Shown: piece after piece, positions 32,285 to 43,586 of the stretch
Numbering within the stretch: position 1 is the first letter of the stretch
Layout of the letters: each line of letters begins with the position of its first letter
From: Blumeriella jaapii
Taxonomy: Eukaryota; Ascomycota; Leotiomycetes; Helotiales; Drepanopezizaceae
Assembly: GCA_009599575.1 (NCBI GenBank)
Contig: VWND01000067.1
Coordinates: 186,001 to 250,000 of the forward strand
Reading direction: 5' to 3'
Length of the DNA stretch: 64,000 nucleotides
Translations under genes and position numbers: made by a program
The notes under the pieces: model-generated
What the model was told of the DNA's origin: nothing
The model's input: only the letters and a program-made list of their open reading frames with translations
Databases searched by the model: none

Positions 32285-32362
32285 TAATATAAAATGCGAT
32301 CGTAAAAAATCATGAACTGAGATGGGACATTTGGATGCAGTGGGACACTTGCTTTCTCCTAT

Positions 32363-32669
32363 ATTATCCGAGTGCCCGCAGGATAAATGTGGGAAGGCAG
32401 CCCACTATTATATCGATGTTTTTAATTAAAATAATAAAGCTTGAATTTATTAAAAAACTAATAGAAAAATAAAAAAAATTAAAGTTTTCAAAAACGACGA
32501 AACGCTTATTTAAACTGAATTAGCTTTATTTACGCTTCGCAACGATAAAAAATATAAATAAATTATATTAATATTGCAATATCGCGTTACGGCCGCATTC
32601 GAACGACAAAAAGACTTTTCCGCGCTTTAAAAATAATTAATCACCGGATTAGCAATTAACTAAAAGATA
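32363..32669 (+). other. Short segment between M and the copia LTR
   Basis: The first about 50 bases (CCGAGTGCCCGCAGGATAAA, then GGCAGCCCACTATT) are GC-richer and nearly unmutated. The rest is RIP-like and shows a broken + frame (ELALFTLRNDKK; YRVTAAFERQKDFSA). It stands where the 3' end of a copia element ending in the next LTR would be. I cannot name the protein. Confidence 0.4.
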
Positions 32670-32696
32670 TATTACGCTATATTTTTTTTTTTTTTT

Positions 32697-32730
<34 letters not shown>

Positions 32731-32985
32731 CCAGATTTATTTTTTTTATACGTTTTTAATAATTAAATATTTCTAAAGCTCGGAAAAGCTCGTAGTTACG
32801 TAATAACGAGCCTTTTCGGAAACTAGTTTTTCCGAGCGAATAATTAAGCGAGCCCGAACCTTTCGTTTTTTGCGGAAAATTCGCCAGTCAGATTTAAAAT
32901 AATACAAGTAATATTTTACTGCATATAATTCATCCGTCCCAGCCTCCGGTGAGGGTTCCTACCGACTATTCGGCTATGCACGATA
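32670..32985 (+). repeat. N: inverted copia LTR, related to the LTR of H
   Basis: 316 bp, TATTACGCTATA to TGCACGATA on +, aligned as reverse complement to 29041-29343. A long poly(T) at 32681-32730 replaces a shorter A-rich run. Its right flank is gypsy K. Because K RT does not continue on the left side, it is read as the 3' LTR of a mostly missing copia element, not a clean solo LTR. Confidence 0.75.
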
Positions 32986-33888
32986 TATAATCGTCGGAAT
33001 TTTCGAAAAATATTAAAATATCGTCGAAGTAAATTATATACGTAATATTTATTAAATCGATTAAAGCTTGATTAATATACGCTTGAAAAATTGCTGATGC
33101 GTTCGAAAAACCGAAAAGTAATACGCAGTATTCGAAGTATTCGTAACGAATGCGAAACGCAATTTTTTATTTATTTTTTTTTTTTATTCGAAAGCGATAA
33201 TACGCCTAAATAAAGTTTAATTTAATAAATATTTTAGCTTTTTTTAAACGATTTAAAATTTCGCTTATAAAAAATAAAAAAGTTCGATTTTTAACCGTAA
33301 TTGCGTTTAAATTTTTATAATCGACGCAAAATTGTAAATTTCCGTTTTTTTTTCGGTATAAATATTACCGATGCGCTGGCAAAGCTAATAAATTTTTTTA
33401 TTCAATCTTTTTTTTAAATTCGAATCGAAATATTCGCGCAATTCGATAAATTCGGATTTCGACAAAAAGTAAATTGGTTTTTAAAAAAGGTTTTTTTTTC
33501 CGCGAAATTTATTCGATGCTTTATAAAATAATAAAAAGCTAGGACAATCGCCGCGGTATCGTTAAAAACGTCGGCGTAATCGTCGTATTTAAAAAACAAT
33601 TAATATTGTTTTTTAATAGCTTTTTTTAAAACGATACAAAATGCTTGCTTTTTTTTGGATTTCTTTTTGAAACGTTTAATTATAACGAAATTAAGCTGTA
33701 AGCGTTCGATTGGATATCGCTACGATTTAGCTCGAAAGCTTATAACGAAATCAATATTTCGCAATTAAAAAAACTTTAAAATAAATAAAACTTTTGAAAT
33801 ATTTATATCGCAAGCCACGAAATCGCTTTGTATTTTTTTTATTATTTTACAATTATTAATAGCGCGAATAAATTACGTATACTGTAAA
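32986..33888 (-). pseudogene. pol: K reverse transcriptase
   Basis: The frame at 33414-33599 reads YDDYADVFNDTAAIVLAFYY, the usual lead-in to a gypsy RT. Then LQFCVDYKNLNAITVKNRTF, KKAKIFIKLNFI, AFRIRYEYFEYCVLLFGFSN and IIYFDDILIFFENSDD follow. YFDD (33020-33031) keeps both Asp codons, TTCGACGAT, which lie in CpG. The frame ends at the copia LTR just after this motif. Confidence 0.9.
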
Positions 33889-33892
33889 ACGA

Positions 33893-34149
33893 TGATACCT
33901 TGTATTAATAGGAGTTGGTAGTTTTAGCTATGGTCGAGGCATAGACCCCTCCGAGACCCCCTGCTATTAACTACCTTCAACAGGTATAAAAGCAAAGCAT
34001 CCCTTTAAATAGTATCATAAGCACGCAGTCCAATTCATACTTTTATTTATTTTTCTTTTTTTTTCTTCAGTTTCTTTTAGGAATTCCCTAGACTATTTTA
34101 CCCACCGACATGTGGCCGTATCAGTCTGGTTTTCCTATCTACTTTTACA
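33893..34149 (+). repeat. Solo LTR of family E in K, with ATAC duplication
   Basis: 257 bp, TGTAAAACGATGATACC to CTACTTTTACA. It is flanked by ATAC at 33889-33892 and 34150-34153. It is moderately mutated. Confidence 0.95.
33985..33992 (+). promoter_or_regulatory. TATA box in family E LTR
   Basis: TATAAAAG after CTTCAACAGG, present in the coding orientation of E and conserved in E2 (ATATAAAAGCAAAGCAT). It supports the + reading of this LTR. Confidence 0.65.
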
Positions 34150-34400
34150 ATACGTGTCGTAAATAATTTTTTTTTAATCGTAAATAAATTAATACGTTTT
34201 TAAATTGGTTTTTATTTATATTTAATTAATAACTTTTGAATTACGCAGTTTTTTTCCGCGCCGTAATCGATAAAAGCTCGTTTCGTACGAGTTTCGCTTT
34301 TAGCTTTTTTAATTTCGATTAAAATTATTATTTTTTGCCTTTTTTTTTCGCTCGATTTTATTAGTAGCAACGAAATTAAAATCGAGCGAAAGCTTTTTCC
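34150..34400 (-). pseudogene. pol: K aspartic protease
   Basis: On - I read RAFIDYGAEKNCVIQKLLIK. The D-Y-G-A-E (34254-34268) matches the retropepsin D-(S/T/C)-G-A box, with the second residue changed by G to A or C to T. The solo LTR interrupts the stretch between protease and RT. Confidence 0.75.
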
Positions 34401-34410
34401 GAATTTTTAA

Positions 34411-34531
34411 ATTTATTAGCTTCGAAGCAATTTAAAGCTATATATTTTTTTCTGTTGCATTTATAATATTCGACTTTTAAATAATTAGCTATGCGATGCT
34501 TTATTTGTTAATAGCGATTACATTTCGAAAA
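34411..34531 (-). pseudogene. gag: K tandem CCHC zinc knuckles
   Basis: Reading - gives KCNRY, a stop, QIKHRIANY, then EYYKCNRKKYIALNCF. Both fit C-x2-C-x4-H-x4-C, with Cys to Tyr and His to Tyr at several positions. This is the RNA-binding nucleocapsid end of Gag. Spacing and order make it convincing despite the damage. Confidence 0.8.
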
Positions 34532-35774
34532 ATAAAAAAAATCGTTAAAAATTCTAGGATTTTAAAATTTTTTGTTAAAATTATCGTTTTTTCGCTTTCG
34601 TTTTTTTTATAACGTATTTTCGAATCGAAAACGATATATATTTATTTTAGCTTTTAAGCTTTAATCGTAAATATAAGTTTTTTTTTTTTTTTTGCGTTCG
34701 TTTCGTCGTTTATTATTTTTCGTTTCGTCGCTAATAATTTTATTAGTATTTTCGATACGACGAGCGATTAATATTGATTTATTATGCGAGCTTATAATTG
34801 TAATATTGCTTCGTTTAATAATTTTTTTTTTCGAAAAATAAATCGGAGTTTTGCGAAAAGCATTTTTCTTTTAATCGTATCGTTTATTATTTGCAATTGT
34901 TAATCGAAGTTATTTAAATAAGCAACGAAATCGTTAATTAATTTATATTTTTTTTGCTTTGTTTTATCGTATAAATTCGAAGCGGCGATTTTTCGATTTT
35001 CCGTATTTATTAAAAAATCTAATATTTATTTTTTTAAAATCGTTTTATATAATTCGAATATTCGTAAAACGTCGTTCGTATCCGATTTACTTTTTTTTCA
35101 TTTTATCGTCGAAAGCTAAAATATAAGCGTTAATTTTCTTTTAATTAATACAAAATATTACTTTTTTATCTTAGCGGAAACTTTGCTTTATACGCCGAAT
35201 AAAAAATTAAGCTTTTTCAGTATTTTTCCTTCGATATATTAAAAAATCTTTTATTTTTGATATTTTTCGGCTCGAATTCGCTATATTTTTTATAAAAAAT
35301 ATAATATATTCGAAAAATATATTAAATCGTTTTTAATAAATATTATTATCGTAATGCTTCGAAAATATTTTATAATAATCGCCGACTTGAATTTTTTTTT
35401 ATTTTTTTTTTAATTAAAGCGGTGTTAAAAAGTATAAAAACCTTCTTTTCGATATTTTCGAAAGCGTTAAGTTTTTATTAAAATTGTTTAATTTTTTTTC
35501 GGAGTTCGTTTCGGCGTTTTCTGGCTTTTTCGAGTTTTTTAATAATTTCGTAAACCTTTTTTTTTCAGTTTTTTTTTGTTTTATCTTAGCTTGTATTTTT
35601 TTATTTTTTTTTATTTATCGTTTTTTTTTTTTGTTCGGCGCGGATTTGTTTATTAATTAAATAAATTAAAATTTCGGTAAAAAGTTCTTTCGAATCGTTT
35701 TAAGCGTGGCTTTTTTTTAATATTCTTTTAACTAAAAAAAATTAAAAAGTCGTCGCGTTTTGATAATAAAGTAC
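34532..35774 (-). pseudogene. gag: K gag (capsid part)
   Basis: Broken - strand frames upstream of the knuckles; Glu/Lys-rich and Arg-rich near 35500-35700, as seen in many gypsy Gag N-terminal coiled regions. It is assigned by position. It is cut at 35774 by element L. No start can be set. Confidence 0.55.
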
Positions 35775-36035
35775 TGTTACGATCCTGGCCTGGCTAATGG
35801 TAATTGCCAGTGGTATGGCTGCCAGTGGTATAAATGCTGGTGGTGTTAGATTAAGGTTTGGGGCACGGACCATCTCGGCCATTAGGCCTCGCGCTAAGTC
35901 ACGTGACCCACAAGCGCAACCCATTGTATATAAAATTCGCGATTCCGAGCATTTTAGCTCGGTGTTTTTTTTTTCAATTTACATGCGTATCTTTTGGTTT
36001 ATATTATTTTTTTAATCATTTTTAAGCTAGTTATA
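35775..36035 (+). repeat. L 5' LTR, GC-rich and little mutated
   Basis: About 261 bp, TGTTACGATCCTGG to AGCTAGTTATA (right end less certain). It contains two copies of TGCCAGTGGTAT (35805-35816, 35820-35831), a TCACGTGA site (about 35909-35916), a TATA box, and a CCGAG..CTCGG stem near 35943-35972. Open frames on both strands here are accidental. Confidence 0.65.
35937..35945 (+). promoter_or_regulatory. TATA box in L LTR
   Basis: TATATAAAA about 30 bp before a CG-rich stem. It points to + strand transcription into the gag-like region. Confidence 0.55.
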
Positions 36036-36089
36036 ATATAAAAAAAAATCAAACAATTTTCGTTAAAAAGCTTTGTATCTACGATTAAA

Positions 36090-37439
36090 GATTCGATTTG
36101 CTTTTGCAACTCGGACTCTTTTCAAGCCGCCCGTACCGACGTTTATTTATCGGTGCTTTAATCAGAACTTCTTTTTACTGATTTCGTTTTTAAAAAAAGC
36201 TGGAATCTTTTTTTTTTATTAATTCGATCTGCTTTTGCAATTCGAATCGCTTTTTCTTAATATTACAATATCTTATACTTTTTTTATAAATCGACGCGGC
36301 ATCCGAAAACGAACGCAATCCGTACGATTCGGCTTCGAATCAGCATTTCCACCCTTTGCTTTTGCCTTTAGCGCTTTCGAATTTCTATTTGTTTCAGGCT
36401 TTTTCGACGATTTTGACAGCGAGTTTTTATTTTACGATTTTTCTACCGAATTATAATTATCGGCAGCCGACTTATCTATTAGATCTTTTCGCTTTACGAT
36501 CGAATCTAAAGTCGAGTTATACGACGCTAACACTTTAATACTCCTAAACCGACGCATGCTTTTAAACCGATTGCTTAATATATTTGCTAACGCTAAAGAA
36601 TTTACTGCGGCCCAGCAGCTTTAAATCGCTTAGATAATCGCTTAAGTTATTGCCGCCGCTCGCTTTTCAGCTTTTTTCGCTAATATCGCCCGCGACGTTT
36701 TTTTTTTACTTCGAGCTTCGCGCGCTTTTATCGCAGATTTTTAATTAATTTCCGAATATTATTTTTTCGTCTTCGACCCAGCTATTCTTCGAATCGAACT
36801 ATTTAAAATCAAATACTTTCGCTACGCTTTCAGCGATTATTAAAAAAAAGTTAAATATAATATATAAAAAATAAATATAAAACTGTTTATTAAAAAATAC
36901 TTAAAGAATTTTATATAAAGCATAAACCAAGCCAAAGCATATTTTAAGTGCATTATTAAAAAAGCAAAGATTATTATTTTGGAACATTTGAATTCCGAGT
37001 TTTATAATCAAATCCAATCGGCCCGAAACGTTTTTCGCATTTTTAATTAGCGCTTTTTTAATTACAACCGCGTTTAGTTTGCTAAATTGCAATACAACAA
37101 GCTTTATATAAATAACGGTCAGATTTATAATAACTTTCGTTTTTTGTTTATTCGTTACGCAATTATTAGCAAAATTGCTAAAAACCGTTGATTTGAAAAC
37201 ATATGCGAAAAAATCACTTTTATTTTTAAATACGACTTTCGAATAGAAAAATACAAAATAAATAGTAATTATATTGCTTTGGACGAGTTTTTAGCCGTTG
37301 CGGATAAAAGGTCACGTAATATCCGAGCTGAAAAAATAGCTTCTGCCCGTCGTATAAGCCATTTTTTTTTTGCTATAGCTTTTGCTAACCAGGACTTTAG
37401 GCGTACTTCCGGTATTTTTAAGGTTTTATAGCGTTTTAC
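36090..37439 (+). pseudogene. L gag-like region
   Basis: Broken + frames read IRKRTQSVRFGFESAFPPFA, later KEFTAAQQL, AAARFSAFFANIARDVFF, then FNSEFYNQIQSARNVFRI-like and RYAIISKIAKN, and ALDEFLAVADKRSRNIRAEK, FANQDFRRTSGIFKVL. The order (disordered Pro/Phe-rich N-terminus, then helical, basic) fits a Gag. I cannot match it to a named family. Mutation is milder than in A or E. It is cut by B. Confidence 0.45.
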
Positions 37440-37708
37440 TGTAACGATTTAATTAATCGAAGGGCTGGGAGATCAGTCAACTGGTCGCCGTGTTTATATG
37501 GTATGAAAAACGAGCCTTTGGTTTTGTAACAAAAATATTTATTTAAAATCAATAATTGCAAAAAGCAGAAATTGCTAAAAGAAAAAAGCTTTATATATAT
37601 AAATAATTTTCACAATTAATAAAAAAACCCATCAGAAGACCAAAAAGCTTGCAATTATACGTAGTTGCTGGGATAATACGAGGGATAGCAATAAAATAAA
37701 TCGTTATA
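37440..37708 (-). repeat. B 3' LTR
   Basis: 269 bp in reverse orientation, TGTAACGATTTAATT to AAATCGTTATA on +. It is preceded (coding sense) by a purine-rich CGGACGGAAGAATAA. Confidence 0.95.
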
Positions 37709-38260
37709 TTATTCTTCCGTCCGAAAAAAGCGCGCCTTCGAGCTTTTATTTATTGGTACGTCGCTATTTAAATAATCGTACGAATTTAAACCTTCGAAAT
37801 ACGCCTTCAGCCAGTCTACAAGTTTTGCAAAAAGACCGGAAAGCTTTTTATGCGCCAAATGAAAATCGCGCATTTTTAAAAAAGCGTATATAAAATCAAA
37901 CGCGGAATACCACGTAAAATCTTTATTTAAGCTTATTTAAAAAGCTTTGTATTAAAAGGTTTTCCGCTGCATTCGATAAGCGATTAATTTTTCGATTTCG
38001 TATTTAAGCTTATTAATTATATTAATAAATTTAAAAGCTGAATTAATCTGATTTAAAAGCGCGTCGTTAGCTGCTTTACGCAATCGATTAGCGTAAAAAA
38101 CTAAATGTACGTTTATAATATTAAAAAGATTTAATTTAAAAACGTTATCGAAAATTTTGGTTATAATTTTAAAAAAGCCGTTTATAAAATTATCGAGCTT
38201 GCGAAAAGGCCGGAAGGTCGGAAATAAACGCATATCGAATTATACGTAATCGCCAACGTT
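37709..38260 (-). pseudogene. pol: B GPF module and chromodomain
   Basis: The open frame at 37952-38233 reads MRLFPTFRPFRKLDNFINGF, FKIITKIFDN (GPF motif with Pro to Phe) and LKYEIEKLIAYRMQRKTF, the start of the chromodomain. The Trp positions after it are stops. Confidence 0.85.
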
Positions 38261-39490
38261 AAAATCGATCGCGCGGCGAAACTTATTCGCACTTTTTTTT
38301 ATTTTGTCGTAAGCTTATTAAAAGTACGATTTGACGAGATTCTAAGCGTCGTAATGGCGGCGAGCGTACGTACGAGCTTCGTTTGCGTTTAGCTTATATA
38401 AAAGATTGGAAAAAGAAAAAGTATCGAGCTTTCAGTTTTAATTAATATAAAAAATATAATCGTATACAATTTCAAAAGATAAAAGGCTATTTAAACTTTC
38501 GTAAAAAAGGATTATTTAAACGAAATTTATTATTAAAAGAAATTCGTTTTAGTCGTTTTAATAAAAGTTTACGAAAGGTCGAAAGCGTTTTTGCAAATAT
38601 TAATTATAAATTTCGATTTGACCGTCGGTTTCAGAATAAACGGCTATCGAAAGCTTTAATTGCGTATCGAATATTTTGTTTAATTCAGATCAAAAAATAA
38701 ATTAATATTAAAAGCCACGATCGTTAATAATATTTTTTAAAAGGCCAAAATATTTATATACGTGGAATATATACAATTTGGCGAAGCTTCGAGCGTCGAT
38801 ATTTTTATAGCAAAAAATCGAAATAATTTGCTTAAAAAAGCGATTTATTATTACGAACACGTTATCGTAATTGTATTTATTTTTGTTAAAACTGCAAAAG
38901 TCTATTATAACATGCTTTTAAAAATGGTTAAAAACAAAAAAAAGCTGAAAAAAGCCGGGGCGTTTATTTTTTGAAACAAAATTCTTTCGATAAGCGTAGC
39001 AATTGTAATAATATTGTTTTACGAAAGCTGTTATATCTCGCTAATAATATTAATCCGAAAGCAATTGCGTAATTTTGCGAGCGCTGGAATAAGCGATGGA
39101 AATCTAATCGTGCATTTTTCGTATAAAAGCCAAACGAAAATAATCGACGTTTGATATTATTAAACGACCGTAATATAACAGCAGATCGCGTTTAAATATA
39201 TACGGAATATTATTAGCGTCGTTTTTTTTCGCAGCGTTTTATACAATTTTCTTTCGGAAAGCTATCAGGCTGCTAATTATGCGATTAGCGTAAAGAATTT
39301 GATTAACGATACGAAATACGGAAAAAAAATTAATTATTTTAATAATAAAAACAGCTGTTTCGGAGGCCGTAAAAAGTCGAAGTTTTTCAGTCAAAAAGCG
39401 GTAATCGATCTGATCGGCTCGAAAAAAGATTTGCAGGCGCTAAATGCGTTTAAAAAAGTTTTGATAATCGAGTTCGCTCGTACGACGTAT
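38261..39490 (-). pseudogene. pol: B integrase
   Basis: Collinear with A 9373-10540 in reverse. Zinc-domain and DDE remnants are readable on - with stops. + frames at 38762-38974 and 39299-39493 are shadows. Confidence 0.8.
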
Positions 39491-40130
39491 TAATGCGTCA
39501 GTTAAAAAGTTGTGTTTATTTGGTTTGTACGTAATAAAAAAGTTGTAGTCGGCGAAAAGCTCGGCCTAGCGTATTTATCGAGCGTTTAAAAGTTTAAAAA
39601 TTATAAAATATTTTAAAACTTTATAATTAATAATTATTTTAATTTAATAAATTAAATTAGCTAATTTAATACGAAAATTGCTTAAAAATCTTACGATTGC
39701 GAATATTTTTTTATCGTATACGACGTAGTTTAATTTTGCGAAAGCTATAGTTTTGCTGAAATAAGCGACTGGAAGCCAATCGTTATTATAAAATTGCGAA
39801 AGCACAAAAGCTACTACGCCGTCGAAAACGTTAATTTTTAATATGCAAAAAAGGTTTTGCCTATAATATTATAAAACTGATGCAATAATAAAAGCTAGTA
39901 TAAAAAGATCGAAATTCTTTTGATATTTAAAAATAAAATTAAAAAAACGTTAGCTTTAATTAAATAAATCAGAAATTTTGCAATTATACCGTAGTTTCGA
40001 ATAAAACGTCGGTAAAAGTTACAAAAACCAAAAAAGCTTTATATATTTTTTATAATAATAAAAGGCTTTTAATAAGCGACTACGAAAATCTTTTCTGGGT
40101 TTATTTCTAAGCTTTTAATCGAAATAATAA
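39491..40130 (-). pseudogene. pol: B RNase H domain
   Basis: Collinear with A 8650-9345. The NVFDGVVAFVLS-like first-Asp block is readable near 39800-39830 on -, and the LLADALIRR-type end near 39480-39520. Confidence 0.7.
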
Positions 40131-41020
40131 AATCTAGATAACGGATCCGATTAACGTTGAATTTAAATTTCCGAATATCGGCCTGTAATTTAACGTCAGC
40201 GAATTTTTAAAATATTTTACGAACGTATATAACGTATTTTAAAAAGTCGGACGAATAAATAAAAATATTATTTAAATATATAATGTAAAAATCGTTTAAA
40301 TAATCGAAAACGTCGTTTATATAGCGTTGGTAAATTACGGATTTATTAATAAAGCCAAAAAATAACACCTTGTATTTATAAGCGCCGTAACGCGTACGAA
40401 ACGTCGTTAATTTTTTACTAGCGGAATTTATTCGAATTTTATAAAAAGCTTAACGAATATCGAATTTCGTAAAAATTCGCGCTTTCGAAAAACAAATAAA
40501 AGTTTTATCGATAAAAAGAAAAGAATAGCGATTTTTACGAATAATATTATTAAAAGCTCGATAATCGATACAAAAACGCAATAAACCGTCGGGTTTTTTA
40601 GCGAAAAACACTAAAGCAACGAAAAAAGCGATAAAAGATTCGATAAAGCTTTTGTTAAAGTTATTTTACAAATAGGTTTTAACAATTTCGAGTTTTAAAA
40701 TCGATATTTTATATAAAAAAGTATATTTCAGCTTTTTTTTATTTATAATAAATTCGATTTTATAATCGTAAAGCCGGTAAAAAGCTAGCTCGTTATTAGC
40801 GGCTTTAGAAAATACATGTTCGAAGTTTTTGTATTCCGAAGGAAAAAATTCGAAAAAAGGTTTATTCGAAATTAGCTTTGCTAAGCTAATTAAAAAAGTC
40901 GAAATCGATATTTCGTTGGTTTTAAAACGTTCGAAAAAATTGTAAAATTGAGTTTTAAAGAAAATATTATACGTAAAATCGTTTAGTATTCTGTCGATCT
41001 CGTATAAAAAGGTTGAAAAT
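40131..41020 (-). pseudogene. pol: B reverse transcriptase
   Basis: The - strand shows the gypsy RT blocks of A, broken by stops. The catalytic box at 40267-40278 reads YLNN, the same double Asp-to-Asn loss as in A. KKPDGLLRFCIDYRAFNNI is readable near 40530-40610. Confidence 0.85.
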
Positions 41021-41339
41021 ATTTTAACTGCTTTTTTTTTGAAGATTAGCTTAAAAACGTATATAATAATTTAGCAAATGGAAATTGAATAAATAATAGA
41101 TTAAAAAACTCGTTTTCGAACTAGTCGTTTGAAAAATTCAAAAAAAGATTGCTTATTTAAATTATCGATTATATTAAGCTGAAAGGCCATCGCGGCGAAA
41201 GTCTTTCTTCGGTTTTTAATATAATTATTTTTCGTAGAACGAAAAAGCTGTTTTGACGAAGGAAAAAAAGAAAAAAAAAAATAATAAAAAAAGAATCGTT
41301 AGCTTAAGAAAATAATAGTATGATTTCTTATATTATTTT

Positions 41340-41372
41340 ATTAGCGTCGCTATCGAAATTGGCACCGCGAAT
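41340..41372 (-). repeat. 33-bp palindromic motif (B, chromovirus site)
   Basis: Arms ATTAGCGTCGC and GGCACCGCGAAT-type end, same place as 7439-7471 in A. Confidence 0.8.
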
Positions 41373-41554
41373 GAAATTCGACTTTTTCGCGCTCCGCACA
41401 ACGTCGTAGATCTGCTATAATTAATTAAAATTTTTATTACGTTTTATAGCGTCGTTTTGGTGGCGAGATTAAATTTTTTGGAAATGCAAATAAAAGATTT
41501 TAATACAACGAGCGTAAAAAGCTGTGAAAAAATAAAACTTCGGCCAATAAAACT

Positions 41555-41960
41555 TGCGTTTATTACAATTTAATAAAACTTAATGTTCGGCCAATCAAGC
41601 TTTTTTTAAAATTATATTATAATTTCCGAGATTAATAATTAAAAAAAAATAAACGATTATATTCGGTTATTAATAATAAAATTGAAAAGCGTAAAATATA
41701 TAATTAAATGGCCACGAGCTTTATTATATTTTTTTACAAAAAAAAAAACCGGAAAAAATTAAATTAAAAGTTTTAAAAAAAAAAAAAAAAACTTAATTAG
41801 CGCCGAATCGATTAACGTATAACCGTTCGCTTTAAAATCGGCAAGCGCTTTTATTTTATACGAAAAGCTATTTTTAATAAATATAACGAAGATTGTTAAT
41901 AAATCGTTATTAAAAAGCTTTCGAACGTTAAAATAACGTATATCGCGTAATACGCTTAAA
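41555..41960 (-). pseudogene. pol: B aspartic protease
   Basis: On - I read ALADFKANGYTLIDSALIK. The D-S-G-A box is D-F-K-A. FGNYNMILKKAWLAEH-type end lies near 41590-41640. Confidence 0.8.
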
Positions 41961-43586
41961 AAAAAGGTTTTGCTTAAGCTTAAGCGTTTTTCCGACTAGC
42001 GGAAAAGCTTTTAATTTTCTCGTATGCGTTTTAAAAATCGTTTAAAAAAAAGTTTTCGTTTTTATTATTATTATTAAAAGGCGAATCTTCGGCCGGTTCG
42101 ATCTCGTTTATATTTATTAGCCTGAAAAGACTTTTGAATAGAACCGAAAATCGGCCCGTAAAAAATCGTGCAAATTGGTTTTTCTAAACTTTTTAATATA
42201 AAATGGAAAACGAGCGTTGTTATTAGTCCGATCGAAAAAAAAAAACGCTAAAAAAGGCGTTTTAGCGTAAAAAAAAAAAAAAACAGCAAAAGGCTAAAAA
42301 AAAGCCTGTAAAACATTTGAACGATTTTCGTACGTACGATTTGATTCGTAATACGCTTTGGTTAAAAACCTACCATTTTAATAAATAATAAATTTAATTA
42401 AAAAGCGATTCGCGTATAAAATTCGTTTAGCCAATTAATTTTATTTTTTTTATCGAACGGCGGTAAGCCAATTTTTAAAAATCGTTGTACGCGTTTATTT
42501 TAAATGCAGCTTTTCTCGTAAACGCTTTAGTATTTTATCGCGAAAAGCGTTTCGAAGCTGTTTATTAATTCGTATTTAAACGTTCGCTGCGAAAGTAAAA
42601 AATCGCAGATAAAACCGCTAAAAATCGTCGTGCGTATTTATTACAAATATTTTAAATTCGTTTTCGGCTTTTTAAACGTCGGAAAAATCGGCTAAAAAAT
42701 CGGCGATTTTTTTTATTAATTTTTCGGAAAATATAAAATCGGAACGGTCTAAAATACGCGAAATAAAAAACTCTTTTGCTACGCTTTCGGTCTGATCGAA
42801 TATATAATTTTTGTAAAATCGATCGCTAGCGAAATAATCGTAGTAAAATTCGAAATTATCGAAAATTCTAGTTTTTTAATAACGTGTTTTGTAATTTTTA
42901 CTATTATTTAGCTTAAATTTAAAGTTCGAAACGCGTTTTATACGAGCTAATCGAAAATCAGCAAATAAATAAAAATCATAACGTTTAAAAAGCGCGCTAA
43001 AGTTTTGGCCGTTATAGGAAAATCCAAAGAAAATTCGCGAAAAGCGTAGAAATTAGTCTGCAGCGTCTTTTAATTGAAATAAAACGTTGCGAAAAAGGAA
43101 AAGCAGCAGATTCGCGACTGGCAAAAGCACGTTCGATAAATTCTATTAAACGCTCTAATTAAAGGGTTTATCGCAGTCGTATAATTTCTAAAAGTTATCG
43201 TTTACGCTTTTGGACTTTTTTTAATTGATTTTGCAAAAGTTTCAACTAAACGCTTTTAGCGCTAGGCTGTAAAAAAAAATGGCAGGCGAAATAATTAGCG
43301 CTCTGCCTTTTTTTTTGTTTTTTTTTTTCGAAGGGAAAACTGTTTTTCAAAAAAAAAAGCTTTTGGAAAAAATTGTTTTTTCGCTAATTAAAAAAAAAAT
43401 TAAAATATAATAGCAGAAGCTGAAAAACTCTGCTAAAGGAAAAATCGTTGAATAAAAGCTATTCTTCGCGAAATGCGGAAATAAGCTTTTTTACGACCGG
43501 TCGATCACTTTGATATAACCCGTGAAAAATTCGAAAAAAAAGATAATTTACGCCGTCGCTAGCGTAAAAAAAAAAGTTGTTAATAA
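41961..43586 (-). pseudogene. gag: B gag
   Basis: Collinear with A 5227-6850 in reverse; the same WLNEFYTRIA-type block and basic tail are seen with stops. Confidence 0.65.

Larger units (their letters stand above)
30822..32362. mobile_element. M: DNA element with long terminal inverted repeats
   Basis: Ends at 30822-30900 and 32285-32362 are inverted repeats of about 78 bp with few differences, starting GTGGGGGAAAGCAA and holding the blocks TGTCCCACTGCATCCAA and ATTTTTTACGATCGCA. Weaker similarity runs inward for about another 90 bp. Three related units of 155-165 bp follow the left end. A solo LTR splits it (31478-31744). No transposase is recognisable; the frame at 31329-31517 runs across the LTR edge and is not trusted. 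The true left tip may be lost because chromovirus G abuts it. It could be a non-autonomous TIR element. Confidence 0.75.
32986..35774 (-). mobile_element. K: third Ty3/gypsy element, gag to RT, coding on -
   Basis: On the - strand from 35774 leftwards come gag, tandem CCHC knuckles, protease and RT, and the RT is cut at 32985 by the copia LTR. It differs from the chromovirus and family E in all blocks (for example LQFCVDYKNLNAITVKNRTF). A solo LTR of family E sits in it (33893-34149). The 5' end is cut by L. No second copy is in the window, although decay shows it was repeated in the genome. Confidence 0.85.
35775..37439 (+). mobile_element. L: 5' end of a gypsy-like element
   Basis: LTR-like sequence at 35775-36035 is followed by a gag-like region on +, cut at 37440 by chromovirus B. 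The rest should lie right of the window, after element C. Left flank AGTAC (35770-35774) is the expected 5-bp duplication; its partner is not visible. The family is not identifiable without pol. Confidence 0.6.

Noticed and set aside
32681..32730. Poly(T) as assembly artefact
   Set aside because: The related LTR has a shorter A-rich run in the same place; slippage is enough, though length should be treated with caution.
35742..36015. Open frames of 60-72 codons over the L LTR
   Set aside because: They run through TATA box, direct repeats and LTR edge on both strands; no protein similarity.
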